Source: Litoribrevibacter euphylliae
GTDB taxonomy: Bacteria; Pseudomonadota; Gammaproteobacteria; Pseudomonadales; Litoribrevibacteraceae
Assembly: GCF_042646085.1 (NCBI RefSeq)
Contig: NZ_JBHRSZ010000006.1
Location: forward strand, 186,001 to 250,000
Direction of reading: 5' to 3'
Length of the DNA stretch: 64,000 bases
Positions 32,999-42,710 of the stretch are shown here, piece by piece. Every line of letters starts with the position of its first letter. Position 1 is the first letter of the stretch. Below the pieces are notes generated by a model, which searched no databases, had not been told where the DNA came from, and saw nothing but the letters and a program-made list of their open reading frames with translations. The position numbers and the translations under genes are program-made.

Positions 32999-33952
32999 AT
33001 GATACGCCTGCCGAGATTGAAAAAGAAGCAGCGCTTAGGACTGCTGAATGGTATTTCGATAGAGTCGAACGGTGTGGCGTGTGCGAAAGTGTCTACTAAA
33101 AACGGACTCCATGTTAAGTCTTCCGGGTTTCTGCCTTATGAAGACAATGAATGGCAGGGCGCCTTAAGACGTTTAATTTCAAGCGAACGGCTCTATGGCG
33201 AAGTTTATATTTCGCTGTCGGATGACTTTTATAACCTGTTACTGATTGATGCGCCGGATGTGCCGGAAGCAGAGATGGCTGATGCCATTAAATGGAAAGT
33301 AAAAGATGTTATTAGTCAGCCTTTAGAGTCCGTAACGATTCAGTATTTTAAGTTACCGGAAGATGCTTATCGAGGCCGTATGAATATGGTCTATGTCGCG
33401 GTAGCCGAAAAAGCACTCATCCAGCAGATTGTGGATACCTGCGAACACAAAGGCCTTGAGATCAGAGGAATTACAATTAAGGATCTATCCTTAAGTAATT
33501 TATTGTTTGCATCCGGAGTGACTGAGGGCGAGAGCACAGGCATGGTGTCTTTAGGAACCTCTGAAGGGCAAATGCGTTTGTTGGAGAGTGGTAATCTCTA
33601 TCTAGCAAGAAACCTTGGTATTGGGGTGGATCACCTCAGCGGTCTCAATGAAGAGGCGTTGTCTGATTATGATCGGGCACAATGCGATGAGTTAATGTTC
33701 GATATTAAACGGTCCTTGGACTATTACGAAAGTCAGCTGGGTAAAGGCTTGGTGAATCGAATTATTTTAATGCCTGCGGATGTCAATAACGTGCGACTGG
33801 CCGGTGTCTTGAATGAGAAGCTGGACGTTCAGGTACAACCTTGGCATTGGCAGTTTACAGAGAATATTTCCCATGAGTCGGAGTCGCCTGAAATTCTCGA
33901 TCATTGTATTTCTGCCATCGGTGCAGTGATTGGAGGTTGGCTTGAGGATTAA
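32999..33952 (+). CDS. mshI: MSHA biogenesis protein MshI (PilM-like)
   Basis: A 317-residue actin-like protein corresponding to PilM, the cytosolic member of the type IV pilus alignment complex. It opens with a polybasic stretch, then GISIESNGVACAKV and DAIKWKVKDVISQP, and shows a GMVSLGTSEGQMRLLES phosphate-loop-like region near residue 185. AAGGAAC precedes the ATG by about 7 bases. First gene of the MSHA operon; the following gene overlaps it by 11 bases. The msh order and lengths match Vibrio and Shewanella. Confidence 0.85.
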   Translation: MIRLPRLKKKQRLGLLNGISIESNGVACAKVSTKNGLHVKSSGFLPYEDNEWQGALRRLISSERLYGEVYISLSDDFYNLLLIDAPDVPEAEMADAIKWKVKDVISQPLESVTIQYFKLPEDAYRGRMNMVYVAVAEKALIQQIVDTCEHKGLEIRGITIKDLSLSNLLFASGVTEGESTGMVSLGTSEGQMRLLESGNLYLARNLGIGVDHLSGLNEEALSDYDRAQCDELMFDIKRSLDYYESQLGKGLVNRIILMPADVNNVRLAGVLNEKLDVQVQPWHWQFTENISHESESPEILDHCISAIGAVIGGWLED

Positions 33953-34562
33953 TCAAAAAGTCGATTTCTACAGCGATGACTTCAGACCCCCGGTAATCGT
34001 ATTACCAGCGTCTAAAATGTTGCAGTATTTTGGGGTGGCTATTCTACTTTTGTTTGCTGTATCAGCTGCGCTTTATTATCCCGTGCCTGAGCTGGAACGT
34101 GAGGTTCAGCAACAGCAGAGTCACTTGAGTGAAAAGAAACAACAGCTGGAAGAGACTAAACGTAAGTACCCTAAGAAAGTGAAAAGTAAGGCGTTGGAAG
34201 CTCAGTTAAGCACTTTGCGGGATCAAAACCACAACAAGATTAGACTATTGAATTATCTTAAGTCTGATACGTTAAAAGATGCTCAGGCATTTTCGAATGT
34301 GTTTCAGGACTTAAATCAGTTTGATCATCATCAGGTATGGTTAACCCGTATCGATGTGCTCTCCGAAGGACAGAGCATGCGTCTCACCGGGTTGGTTTCT
34401 CAGCCGGATGTGTTACCGGGTTATATCGATGGATTAAAACAAGCGAATTCATTCAGAGGGCGTTCTTTTAATTTATTCAATCTGGAGCGGGATGAGGATA
34501 ATCAAAATTATCTTCACTTTATTTTGAGTACTGAAGCAGGGGCAGGTAAGAATGAAGGATAA
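33942..34562 (+). CDS. PilN-like MSHA assembly protein
   Basis: A 206-residue inner-membrane protein with a short cytosolic N-terminus (INQKVDFY, like PilN's INLLP), one membrane segment (about 24-45) and a long coiled coil (about 50-100) before a periplasmic domain. It would bind MshI inside and the MshJ equivalent outside. I chose TTG 33942: GGAGG lies five bases before it and the short leader then matches PilN. The frame is open further up inside mshI. Overlap is 11 bases upstream and 11 bases downstream with mshJ. Confidence 0.75.
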   Translation: MRINQKVDFYSDDFRPPVIVLPASKMLQYFGVAILLLFAVSAALYYPVPELEREVQQQQSHLSEKKQQLEETKRKYPKKVKSKALEAQLSTLRDQNHNKIRLLNYLKSDTLKDAQAFSNVFQDLNQFDHHQVWLTRIDVLSEGQSMRLTGLVSQPDVLPGYIDGLKQANSFRGRSFNLFNLERDEDNQNYLHFILSTEAGAGKNEG

Positions 34563-35229
34563 GTGGCTGCTGCTTTCTGAAAAGTTAAATGCGCTGACAG
34601 TCCGTGAGCGCGGCATTATTTTCGCTACCTTGTTGGTGGCGCTTTATATGATGTTTCAGTTGTTGGTGTTTGATCCTTTATTGGCTGATCGTAATCGTTT
34701 GATGGCTCAGGAAGCGGATCTTAAAAAGCAGATTGATTCTGTACGTGTGGAAATTGCTGAGGTGATTGCTGAATCGACCTTTGATCCGAATAAGTCTATT
34801 CGTGAAAAGATCGAAAAAGAACGTGAGCAAACGCTGCGTTACCAACAAGAAATTCAGGCAATTACCGATAAACTCATTGAGCCCAGACAAATGTCGGATG
34901 TATTGGCCTCATTGCTGAATAAAGAGTCTGGGTTGAAATTAACGTCGGTGAAAAGTCTGTCTGCAAAACCAGTGACCTTGAATGGTATGACTAAGATGTC
35001 ACAAGGCGATGCAAATGCACAGGCTAACTTGTATCAACATACGTTATTGCTTGAGATGGAAGGCCAATACGGTCAGGTGAAGAAATACCTATCGCAAGTG
35101 GAAAGATTGCCTGAAAAAGTGTTTTGGAAAAATTTGGCGTTTCAAATGCAAGATTACCCTATGGGACGTTTGTCGTTAGAGGTGTATACCCTGAGTACCA
35201 GTAAGGATTTGATCGGTGTTTATCAATAG
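34552..35229 (+). CDS. mshJ: MSHA biogenesis protein MshJ (PilO-like)
   Basis: A 225-residue protein. A membrane segment (about residues 21-42) is followed by a coiled coil (about 45-110) and a small periplasmic ferredoxin-like domain, the PilO layout. It spans the inner membrane and links the motor to the secretin in the alignment complex. ATG overlaps the upstream gene by 11 bases, and mshK starts inside its end. Confidence 0.85.
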   Translation: MKDKWLLLSEKLNALTVRERGIIFATLLVALYMMFQLLVFDPLLADRNRLMAQEADLKKQIDSVRVEIAEVIAESTFDPNKSIREKIEKEREQTLRYQQEIQAITDKLIEPRQMSDVLASLLNKESGLKLTSVKSLSAKPVTLNGMTKMSQGDANAQANLYQHTLLLEMEGQYGQVKKYLSQVERLPEKVFWKNLAFQMQDYPMGRLSLEVYTLSTSKDLIGVYQ

Positions 35230-35611
35230 CTTTCTTCATCGGCATGCAAGTGAGGCCACTGTGAGATTGAGTGTACGGTTAAAACGGCTGATCGTCGCTT
35301 GTGTGTCTTTATGCGTGTTATTGATCGGTACTAAAACGCTTGCTGATCCGATGCGGCCACCTGGTTATGGGGCAGTCTCGACGACTAAAAGTTATCGCTC
35401 GACGACGTATAGTTTGTCCCAAATATTAATATCGGATGACAGAAAGCGCGCGATTATTAACGAAACACTGGTTTCGGAAGGCGTAAAGATCGACGGAGCC
35501 AAGGTGCTCAAAATAGAAGAAGACAGAGTAATTCTGCGAGTGGATGGAAAGCTTAAAGTATTGGCGATTAATGATACGAAAGGTTTTCAGATAAAGAGAG
35601 AGACCGAGTGA
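35216..35611 (+). CDS. mshK: MSHA biogenesis protein MshK (PilP-like)
   Basis: A 131-residue exported protein, PilP-like, that couples the inner-membrane complex to the secretin. A hydrophobic signal segment (LIVACVSLCVLLIGTKTLA) precedes DPMRPPGY, a classic MshK/PilP-type motif, and SLSQILISDDRKRAIIN. The start is uncertain: GTG 35216 (AGGA 8 bases upstream, 14-base overlap with mshJ) or GTG 35261 (GAGG 5 bases upstream, compact signal peptide); both have good ribosome-binding sites. mshL starts within its stop codon region. Confidence 0.8.
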   Translation: MFINSFLHRHASEATVRLSVRLKRLIVACVSLCVLLIGTKTLADPMRPPGYGAVSTTKSYRSTTYSLSQILISDDRKRAIINETLVSEGVKIDGAKVLKIEEDRVILRVDGKLKVLAINDTKGFQIKRETE

Positions 35612-37239
35612 CAGGTATGAATCAAAAGTTGTTGAACCAAACGTTAACGAGTCTGCGTCCATTGGGTGTTTTGGCTGTTGCGCTTGTGGCTGGTTGTCAG
35701 TCGGTACCAAAGAAAGAACTTCAACCAGTGCCAGTGATGAAATCAGAGCCGGCAGCGGTTCAGGAGTCGCATCAGTTACCGGATGTGTTGGCGGATTTGA
35801 TGGTGCCTGAGTTGGAAGTGACGTCTGAAGAGACAGTTCGTTTCGATGTGGTTGCCAAAGATACCCCGGCGAAACAGTTCTTTATGAGCTTGGTGGATGG
35901 CACCAGTAAGAACATGGTGGTGCATCCTGGTGTATCCGGTGATATTTCCATTCGTCTTAAAAACGTAACGTTGGAAGAAACATTAAAAGCCGTACGCGAT
36001 ATTTATAACTTCGATTTCTTGCCAAAGGATTATGGTTATCAAATCGTTCCTCGTGAAATTCAAACCAAAGTGTTCCCGATCAATTATCCGAACATTGTTC
36101 GAATTGGCCAATCGTCGACTTTGATCAGCAGCGGTCAGGTCTCAAGTTCGAGCACGGAAGAAAACAGCTCCACGTCATCGACTTCATCCCGTAGTTCCGA
36201 AACACTTCAGAGTGCGCGCGTTGAAACCACTACTGAGTCGAATTTCTGGCGTAACTTGCTGACCAGTGTCAGCATGATTATTGGCGCCGACGATGGCCGC
36301 AAAGTGATTACCGACCCTCATACCGGTTTATTGATTGTTCGAGCCTTTCCGTCTGAATTACGACATGTAGAACAGATGTTGGAACGGGCTGAATTAAGCT
36401 TGAAACGACAAGTGATCATTGAGGCCAAAATTTTGGAAGTGAGCTTATCGGATGGTTATCAGGCGGGAATACAGTGGGATACCTTCGGAAATGGGTTTGG
36501 CTCGAATATTACCGATACCTCTAATGAAGTGGTGGTAGGGTTTGATACTGGTAATCTCAGCACCTTGATTGATCCTTCTGTTGAGGGTGTTTTTAAGTTC
36601 GGCCTTAACTTCACCGACTTCAATGCCATTATCAGTTTAATCGAGTCGCAAGGTGATGTGAGCGTGCTATCAAGCCCCCGTATTGCCACCGTGAATAACC
36701 AAAAAGCGGTGATTAAAGTAGGTTCTGACGAGTTCTTCGTCACCGACGTTTCGAGTACTACAACCAGTACTTCTTCTTCAACCAGCGATACGCCTGATAT
36801 TACCTTAACGCCATTCTTCTCCGGCATTGCCTTGGATGTGACGCCACATATTGGTGAAGACTCAGAAGTGATTCTTCACGTGCATCCAGCCATTTCTAAA
36901 GTGGAAGATCAAACCAAAACCGTTACCTTAGGCGACAGTGGAGATTTGATTCTGCCATTAGCCTTCTCAACCATTCGTGAAACCGACAGCATTGTGCGGG
37001 CTCGCAGTGGTCAGGTGGTTGTCATTGGTGGCTTGATGGAAGAACGCAGCCAGCAATTAGAAGCTGGTGTTCCGATGTTAAAAGACATTCCAGGCCTAGG
37101 AAAGCTCTTCACTCAAGAGCGTGATGTGACTGAAAAGGTGGAACTGGTGATCTTGCTCAAACCTAAAATCGTTGAAGGGAAAGTGTGGGAAAAAGAACTG
37201 CAACAGGTTCGTCAACGCTTTCCGGACTTTTTTCAGTAA
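35608..37239 (+). CDS. mshL: MSHA secretin MshL
   Basis: A 543-residue outer-membrane secretin that forms the pilus exit pore. A lipobox lies in VALVAGCQSV, so it is a lipoprotein. An STN-type domain (about 85-150) and N-domains come first, then a Ser/Thr-rich stretch at about 178-205, then the secretin core (about 265-535) with LSSPRIATVNNQKAVIKVG and VVVIGGLMEERSQQ. The GTG at 35608 overlaps the mshK stop; ATG 35617 is an alternative. It is the largest gate component of the operon. Confidence 0.95.
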   Translation: MTGMNQKLLNQTLTSLRPLGVLAVALVAGCQSVPKKELQPVPVMKSEPAAVQESHQLPDVLADLMVPELEVTSEETVRFDVVAKDTPAKQFFMSLVDGTSKNMVVHPGVSGDISIRLKNVTLEETLKAVRDIYNFDFLPKDYGYQIVPREIQTKVFPINYPNIVRIGQSSTLISSGQVSSSSTEENSSTSSTSSRSSETLQSARVETTTESNFWRNLLTSVSMIIGADDGRKVITDPHTGLLIVRAFPSELRHVEQMLERAELSLKRQVIIEAKILEVSLSDGYQAGIQWDTFGNGFGSNITDTSNEVVVGFDTGNLSTLIDPSVEGVFKFGLNFTDFNAIISLIESQGDVSVLSSPRIATVNNQKAVIKVGSDEFFVTDVSSTTTSTSSSTSDTPDITLTPFFSGIALDVTPHIGEDSEVILHVHPAISKVEDQTKTVTLGDSGDLILPLAFSTIRETDSIVRARSGQVVVIGGLMEERSQQLEAGVPMLKDIPGLGKLFTQERDVTEKVELVILLKPKIVEGKVWEKELQQVRQRFPDFFQ

Positions 37240-37333
37240 CCGCCGTTCAACGCATTCAGAGAAACTCAAACGTCACTCGTTAACGAACATATAAAAAGTA
37301 GGTGATAGGTTGGCTAAGCATCCCAGGGAAATT

Positions 37334-38200
37334 ATGGATCAGTTATGTAAGCATTTTGGTTTTACCAAACTGCCTTTTACGCTGTCGCCTAACACTCAAT
37401 TCTTCGTCAATCTGAAGACGCATAAAGATTGCTTTAATACCCTTGTGTTTGCACTGGGAACCGGTGAAGGCTTTGTTAAAGTCACGGGCGAAGTGGGTAC
37501 AGGGAAAACTGTACTATGTCGTAAATTATTGAATCAATTGACAGGATCGGAATACGTAACGGCATACATTCCCAATCCGGCCATGCCGCCCGAGGTGTTA
37601 CGACGAGCCTTGGCACGTGAGCTTAATGTCCTTAACGCTGAACAGCTCGACCATTACCAACTGATTGAAGCGATTAATGATCAATTGATTCGAATTGCTC
37701 AAGAAGGCAAACGTACCATTCTGGTGATTGATGAGGCACAGTCGCTGCCTGAAGATACTCTTGAAGAAGTTCGTCTGCTCAGTAACCTTGAAACCGAACA
37801 ACAGAAATTGATTCAAATGGTGCTCTTTGGCCAGCCAGAGTTGAATGATTTGCTGGCTAAAGATCGTTTTCGCCAACTTAAACAGCGTTTGGCGTTTTCG
37901 GCATCGTTGGATCGCCTGGATTTCGAAGATCTAGAGCAATACGTCACGCAGCGCGTTCATGTGGCGGGCTACAATGGCGCGAAGTTGTTCGAATATCCAG
38001 CGTTGAAAACCTTGCATAAAGGTACTTCCGGTACGCCGCGCGTTATTAATGTGGTGGCCCAAAAATCATTGTTGCTGGCCTTCAGTCAAGGCGAGAGTAT
38101 TGTCACCCGAGAGCATGTGAAAAAGGCATTAGTTGATACCGAAGCGGTGCCTGCTAAGCGTTCTTTTTGGCAGAGATTATTTAAGGCGAAAGTTGCATGA
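37334..38200 (+). CDS. mshM: MSHA biogenesis ATPase MshM (ExeA-like)
   Basis: A 288-residue AAA-type ATPase of the GspA/ExeA family. Walker A is GEVGTGKTVLCRKLL near residue 50 and Walker B TILVIDEAQSLPE near 135, followed by RLLSNLE. These proteins help assemble the secretin across the cell wall. I chose ATG 37334, with AGGGA six bases upstream, giving MDQLCKHFGF; an in-frame TTG at 37310 is weaker. Overlaps mshN by four bases. Confidence 0.93.
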   Translation: MDQLCKHFGFTKLPFTLSPNTQFFVNLKTHKDCFNTLVFALGTGEGFVKVTGEVGTGKTVLCRKLLNQLTGSEYVTAYIPNPAMPPEVLRRALARELNVLNAEQLDHYQLIEAINDQLIRIAQEGKRTILVIDEAQSLPEDTLEEVRLLSNLETEQQKLIQMVLFGQPELNDLLAKDRFRQLKQRLAFSASLDRLDFEDLEQYVTQRVHVAGYNGAKLFEYPALKTLHKGTSGTPRVINVVAQKSLLLAFSQGESIVTREHVKKALVDTEAVPAKRSFWQRLFKAKVA

Positions 38201-39429
38201 GTCTAATCAACGACGTTTTAAACGATCTCGACAGGAAACCGGATAGCCCCGATACCTCGGTGTTGGGTTTGATCCAAGGGAGGTCGGACCAATCCCGTTC
38301 TAAGCGTCGGGTCCGGCCTTTAGTGAGCTTGATTGTGTTGGTTCTTTTAGCAGGTGTCGGCTTTTTGGGGTATCAAGAATTTGGGTTAGGAAAGCAGCTT
38401 GCTCAGTTTCTTTCGGACAATGAATCTGAAACGGATTTACCGGTAACGACGAATGACGAAGCCACTCAGACAGTCAAGCCTGACCTTGCTATGCAGTCAC
38501 AAGCCGATGCTCAGAGAGGTGAGACGCCCCAAACTAAGGTGTCTCAAGTGATGGATAGTCAGCAAGCCGACGCTGAGTTTCGGAGTCAAACAATACAAGA
38601 ACCTCAATCAGTACAACAAGCTCAACCTGCAGCGGCTACTGTGACTGAGGTATTACCCTTGGCGCAGACAGAGAATCCAACGGACATCGAAAGCCCTTTG
38701 CCAAAGCAAACGGAACGAGTGCCTACGCAACCAATTCCTACCCAACCAATGAAGGCTTCGGTGCAATCGTCTGAGCCCAAATTAGTTAACGCCTCTCATA
38801 CCGAGTCATCAGTCTCGTCCGAATCTAAGAAGCAAACCTCTGTTAAACCGGCGCCTTCAGTTGTAAAACCTGAGCCAAAGGTTGCGGAAGCTTTTGACTC
38901 TGAGTTGAAGAGCTCGTTAACCAAGAGTAAAACCAGAGAAGTTCAACTCTACGAGAAGGCATTGGCGTCTTTTCAACAGGGTGATGTGTTGAGAAGTGAA
39001 GCCTTAGTCGATGAATTACTGACGGATTTTAATCAACCTAAGTACATGGCATTGAAAGCGCGTTTGTTGTTGCGTAAGACACCAAAAGTGTTGGTGAACT
39101 ATCTTGATCAGCAGAATGTGGACATCACTTCATCGAGTGAGTTGTTGGCATTGGCTGCCAGCGCTTATCAACGACAAGGCGATCACTTAAGAGCTGTTAA
39201 AGCCTACGACTTACTGGTTCAACGCCAACCGGAAGATGGTCGCTGGTGGTTAGCCATGGCGTTCTCGTTAGAAGCACTTGAGGCCTTGGATAAATCGTAC
39301 AGAGCTTATTCTTTGGCGTTGCAGTCGGGCACATTACCAGCCAGCGGCAGAGAGTTTGCTGCCAGGAAGTCCAATCAAATCAAAAAGCAGTTGGAAGCCT
39401 TAGCCAAACAAGCTGAGGAGCAGAAGTAA
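38197..39429 (+). CDS. mshN: MSHA biogenesis protein MshN (TPR protein)
   Basis: A 410-residue protein. The N-terminus is SLINDVLNDLDRKP, conserved in MshN/GspB-like proteins. One membrane segment follows (about 50-68), then a long Gln/Ser/Pro/Glu-rich low-complexity linker (about 80-250) and a TPR region (about 255-400). It probably spans the inner membrane and reaches into the periplasm to bind pilus components; the exact role is unproven. ATG overlaps mshM by four bases, and mshE follows after one base. Confidence 0.88.
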   Translation: MSLINDVLNDLDRKPDSPDTSVLGLIQGRSDQSRSKRRVRPLVSLIVLVLLAGVGFLGYQEFGLGKQLAQFLSDNESETDLPVTTNDEATQTVKPDLAMQSQADAQRGETPQTKVSQVMDSQQADAEFRSQTIQEPQSVQQAQPAAATVTEVLPLAQTENPTDIESPLPKQTERVPTQPIPTQPMKASVQSSEPKLVNASHTESSVSSESKKQTSVKPAPSVVKPEPKVAEAFDSELKSSLTKSKTREVQLYEKALASFQQGDVLRSEALVDELLTDFNQPKYMALKARLLLRKTPKVLVNYLDQQNVDITSSSELLALAASAYQRQGDHLRAVKAYDLLVQRQPEDGRWWLAMAFSLEALEALDKSYRAYSLALQSGTLPASGREFAARKSNQIKKQLEALAKQAEEQK

Positions 39430-39430
39430 C

Positions 39431-41269
39431 ATGGCACAACCAAGAATACGTATCGGTGACTTATTAGTAAGCAAAGGGCTGATTAAAGAAGATCAGTTGA
39501 TGACGGCGCTGGAAGAACAAAAGCGCAGTGGTAAGAAGATTGGTAAGGCACTGATTGATCTGAAATTTGTGACCGAACAACAAATGCTGGAAGTGATGGC
39601 CGATCACTTCAGTTACCCATTTGTGGATTTAGTCCGTTTCCAGCTTAAAACCGATTTAATTACCCGTTTACCTGAGACTCAAGCGCGTCGTTTTCGTGCC
39701 ATCCTGTTAGCCGATCAGCCTGACGGTTATCTGGTTGGGATGCTTGATCCGTTGGATCTGATGGCGATTGATGAGCTTCAACGCAACTTGAAGCGTCCGG
39801 TATTGCCTGCCTTTGTAAAAGAGCAGGATTTAATGAACTCGCTGGATCGCGCTTATCGTCGTCGAGATGAGATTGCGTCTTTGGCGACGGAGTTGGAAGA
39901 TGAGCTGGAATCATCAACCGACTTTGACTTGGAAGAAATTGCCAGCAGCGGTGAAGCGTCGGAAGCACCAGTGGTTCGGATGCTGCAAAGTATCTTTGAG
40001 GATGCTGTGCAAGTGAGAGCTTCGGACATTCATATTGAGCCAGATGAAGGCGTTCTGCGGGTTCGTTTAAGAATTGACGGCGAACTTCAAGAACAGGTGA
40101 TGAAAGAGAAGCGTATTGCCAGTGCGTTAGTTTCTCGTTTGAAGATCATGTCGGGCTTGGATATCTCTGAAAAACGTTTACCGCAGGACGGTCGTTTTAA
40201 TATTCGTATCTTGAATAAGAGCATTGATGTGCGTTTATCGACGCTGCCAACGCCTTACGGTGAAAGCGTAGTGATGCGTTTACTGGATCAATCTCAGGGT
40301 ACGCTTGAGTTATCTCAATTGGGAATGCCGGATGGCATTCGCAAGCGTTTTGAAACCTTGATTCATCGGCCGCATGGGATGATTTTGGTTACCGGGCCAA
40401 CCGGGAGTGGTAAAACCACCACCTTATACTCGGCATTGAATTTATTGAATCGACCTGAACAGAAGGTCATTACCGCCGAAGATCCGATTGAATACCGTTT
40501 ACCTCGAATCACTCAGGTTCAGGTGAACACCAAGGTGGGGCTTACTTTTGCTTCAGTGCTAAGAACGGCTTTGCGTCAGGACCCGGACATCATTCTGGTC
40601 GGGGAAATGCGTGATCAGGAAACCGCAGAGATTGGCTTGCGAGCGGCAATGACCGGGCATTTGGTGCTATCTACTTTACATACCAACGACTCGATCTCTA
40701 CGGCCATGCGTTTGATTGATATGGGCTGTGATGCCTATCTGGTGGCGTCTTCTTTGCGTGCTGTGATTGCTCAGCGTTTGATTCGAAAGGTTTGTGAATA
40801 CTGCAATCAAACCGATGAGCTGTCATCACAAGAACGTGCCTGGGTGAAAAACATCAGCCCGAAACATGCAGATACTGTGTTTGTGAAAGGTCGCGGTTGT
40901 CATCAGTGCAATAACACTGGCTATTCTGGCCGAATCGGTGTCTATGAGTTACTTGAGATGGATGATGCGATGTTGGATGCGTTACGTCGCAATAGTGCGG
41001 CAGATTTTGCTCAAGCCGCCGAAGACAATCCGCATTATGTCTCTCTTACTGAATGTGCCATGAGTTATGCGAAGGCGGGGGTTACTTCGGTGCATGAAGT
41101 TTTCCGTATCAGTGCTTCGTTAGATGAGCGAGCATCTAATCTGCCAGATGATGAAACGTTAGAGCAAGAAGCGACCAGCCAGAATCAGGAAACAGGCAAT
41201 GCCATTAGTGATTCGCTTTCTTCAGGTGAGATTTCCTTAGATCTCGATTTACCGGATTTAGGGGATTAA
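39431..41269 (+). CDS. mshE: MSHA pilus extension ATPase MshE
   Basis: A 612-residue hexameric ATPase that powers pilin polymerisation. An N-terminal MshEN domain (about 1-140) has RIGDLLVSKGLIKEDQL...LEEQ, matching the c-di-GMP-binding motif described for MshE; a second, poorer copy follows. The core has Walker A GPTGSGKTTT near residue 320, Asp box, Walker B DIILVGEMRDQETAE and His box LSTLHTNDS. A zinc site C-x2-C...C-x2-C (CEYCN, CHQCN) is present. The tail (about 575-612) is acidic. c-di-GMP regulation is inferred from motif. Confidence 0.95.
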   Translation: MAQPRIRIGDLLVSKGLIKEDQLMTALEEQKRSGKKIGKALIDLKFVTEQQMLEVMADHFSYPFVDLVRFQLKTDLITRLPETQARRFRAILLADQPDGYLVGMLDPLDLMAIDELQRNLKRPVLPAFVKEQDLMNSLDRAYRRRDEIASLATELEDELESSTDFDLEEIASSGEASEAPVVRMLQSIFEDAVQVRASDIHIEPDEGVLRVRLRIDGELQEQVMKEKRIASALVSRLKIMSGLDISEKRLPQDGRFNIRILNKSIDVRLSTLPTPYGESVVMRLLDQSQGTLELSQLGMPDGIRKRFETLIHRPHGMILVTGPTGSGKTTTLYSALNLLNRPEQKVITAEDPIEYRLPRITQVQVNTKVGLTFASVLRTALRQDPDIILVGEMRDQETAEIGLRAAMTGHLVLSTLHTNDSISTAMRLIDMGCDAYLVASSLRAVIAQRLIRKVCEYCNQTDELSSQERAWVKNISPKHADTVFVKGRGCHQCNNTGYSGRIGVYELLEMDDAMLDALRRNSAADFAQAAEDNPHYVSLTECAMSYAKAGVTSVHEVFRISASLDERASNLPDDETLEQEATSQNQETGNAISDSLSSGEISLDLDLPDLGD

Positions 41270-41272
41270 CAC

Positions 41273-42496
41273 ATGGCGAAGTTCAGCTACCTCGGTCGAA
41301 ACCAGCAAGGCGACAAAGTGGAAGGCGTTATCGAAGCCTCCAGTGTCGATGCGGCCGCAGGAATGCTTCAGTCTCAACAGCTTACGCCAGTGCGTATCGA
41401 AGAGACTGTTGAAGAGAGTTCCAATCACATCGATCTTAAGCAATTCCTGCCAAAACCTAAGGTAAAGCTCGACGACCTCAGCATGTTTTGTCGTCAGATG
41501 TATGCGCTTACTCGCTCTGGTATGCCAATTGTTCAAGCGATTCGAGGGTTGGCGGATACCTCTAAAAATGAACGTATGGCCGAAGTGTTGAATCAAATTG
41601 CCTCTGAGCTGGTTACGGGTAATTCTCTGGCTGTATCCATGAGGCATCATGGCGATGTCTTCTCTCATATCTTTGTCAGCATGGTTCATGTGGGAGAGAG
41701 TACTGGTAAGTTAGATGACGCATTTAAGAAGCTGATTGATCATATTGAACTAGAGCGTGAAACGCGCAGTCGTGTGAAACAGGCCATTCGCTATCCGGCC
41801 AGTGTGGTGATTGCGATTACCGTTGCGATGTTCATTATTAATTTATTTGTGATCCCGCAGTTTTCTAAAGTGTTTTCTAAGTTGGGCGCTGACTTGCCGC
41901 TGCCTACTGTGATTTTAATGGCAACCTCTGAGTTCAGTGTTCAATATTGGTGGGTGATCTTATTGGTTATGTTGGCGACTTTTTTCGGATTTCGTTATTA
42001 CATCAAAACCGATGACGGTGAACTGTGGTGGGATCGAATAAAGCTAAAACTGCCCTTAATGGGGAAGATTTTTGAAAAGGTAGCGCTTAGTCGCTTTGCC
42101 CGCTCCTTTGCCATGATGTCGGAATCCGGCGTGCCTATTTTGCAAAGTCTGAACATCATTGGTGCCAGTATTGGTAATCGCTATATCGCTAACGCAGTGG
42201 CAGATATGAGGCGAGGTATTGAACGTGGTGATTCGTTGGCGCGGACTTCCGCAGCCAGTGGTATGTTTACGCCTTTGATTCTTCAGATGATTGCGGTTGG
42301 TGAAGAAACGGGATCGGTTGATAAACTTTTGCACGATGTGGCCGATTTTTACGAAGAAGAAGTGGATTACGATTTAAAGATGCTCTCCCAAGCCATTGAA
42401 CCTATTCTGTTGGTGTTTATGGGGATCATGGTGGTGGTGTTGGCGTTGGGTGTATTCCTGCCGATGTGGGAATTGAGTTCTGCGATGAAACGGTAA
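41273..42496 (+). CDS. mshG: MSHA inner-membrane platform protein MshG (PilC-like)
   Basis: A 407-residue type II secretion F/PilC-like polytopic protein with the two repeated GspF domains and about three membrane segments (AITVAMFIINLFVIPQF and WWVILLVMLATFFGF among them). It anchors MshE and conducts pilins into the growing fibre. The opening KFSYLGRNQQGDKVEGVIEA is characteristic. It starts three bases after mshE. In Vibrio mshF follows next; here no mshF is seen. Confidence 0.94.
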   Translation: MAKFSYLGRNQQGDKVEGVIEASSVDAAAGMLQSQQLTPVRIEETVEESSNHIDLKQFLPKPKVKLDDLSMFCRQMYALTRSGMPIVQAIRGLADTSKNERMAEVLNQIASELVTGNSLAVSMRHHGDVFSHIFVSMVHVGESTGKLDDAFKKLIDHIELERETRSRVKQAIRYPASVVIAITVAMFIINLFVIPQFSKVFSKLGADLPLPTVILMATSEFSVQYWWVILLVMLATFFGFRYYIKTDDGELWWDRIKLKLPLMGKIFEKVALSRFARSFAMMSESGVPILQSLNIIGASIGNRYIANAVADMRRGIERGDSLARTSAASGMFTPLILQMIAVGEETGSVDKLLHDVADFYEEEVDYDLKMLSQAIEPILLVFMGIMVVVLALGVFLPMWELSSAMKR

Positions 42497-42710
42497 AGGT
42501 TGCCCGTTTGTCTTGAAAACAGCAGCGATCATCGAGATATTTCGCCGTAATTGATCGGACTCAAAGATGAAACAGTATATTTGTAGGATATTGTCTATAC
42601 TTTGTTAAATTAATTGTTTAATAATTAAAGATAACCTACTGAGCTATTTGTTTTATTTTTATTTGGCCAATGCAGGCCAGGAAGAATTTAAAACACGATT
42701 GAGTTTTTAC

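Noticed and set aside
35426..35710. 94-residue minus-strand frame over mshK-mshL
   Set aside because: It is antisense to two operon genes whose order and motifs are certain.
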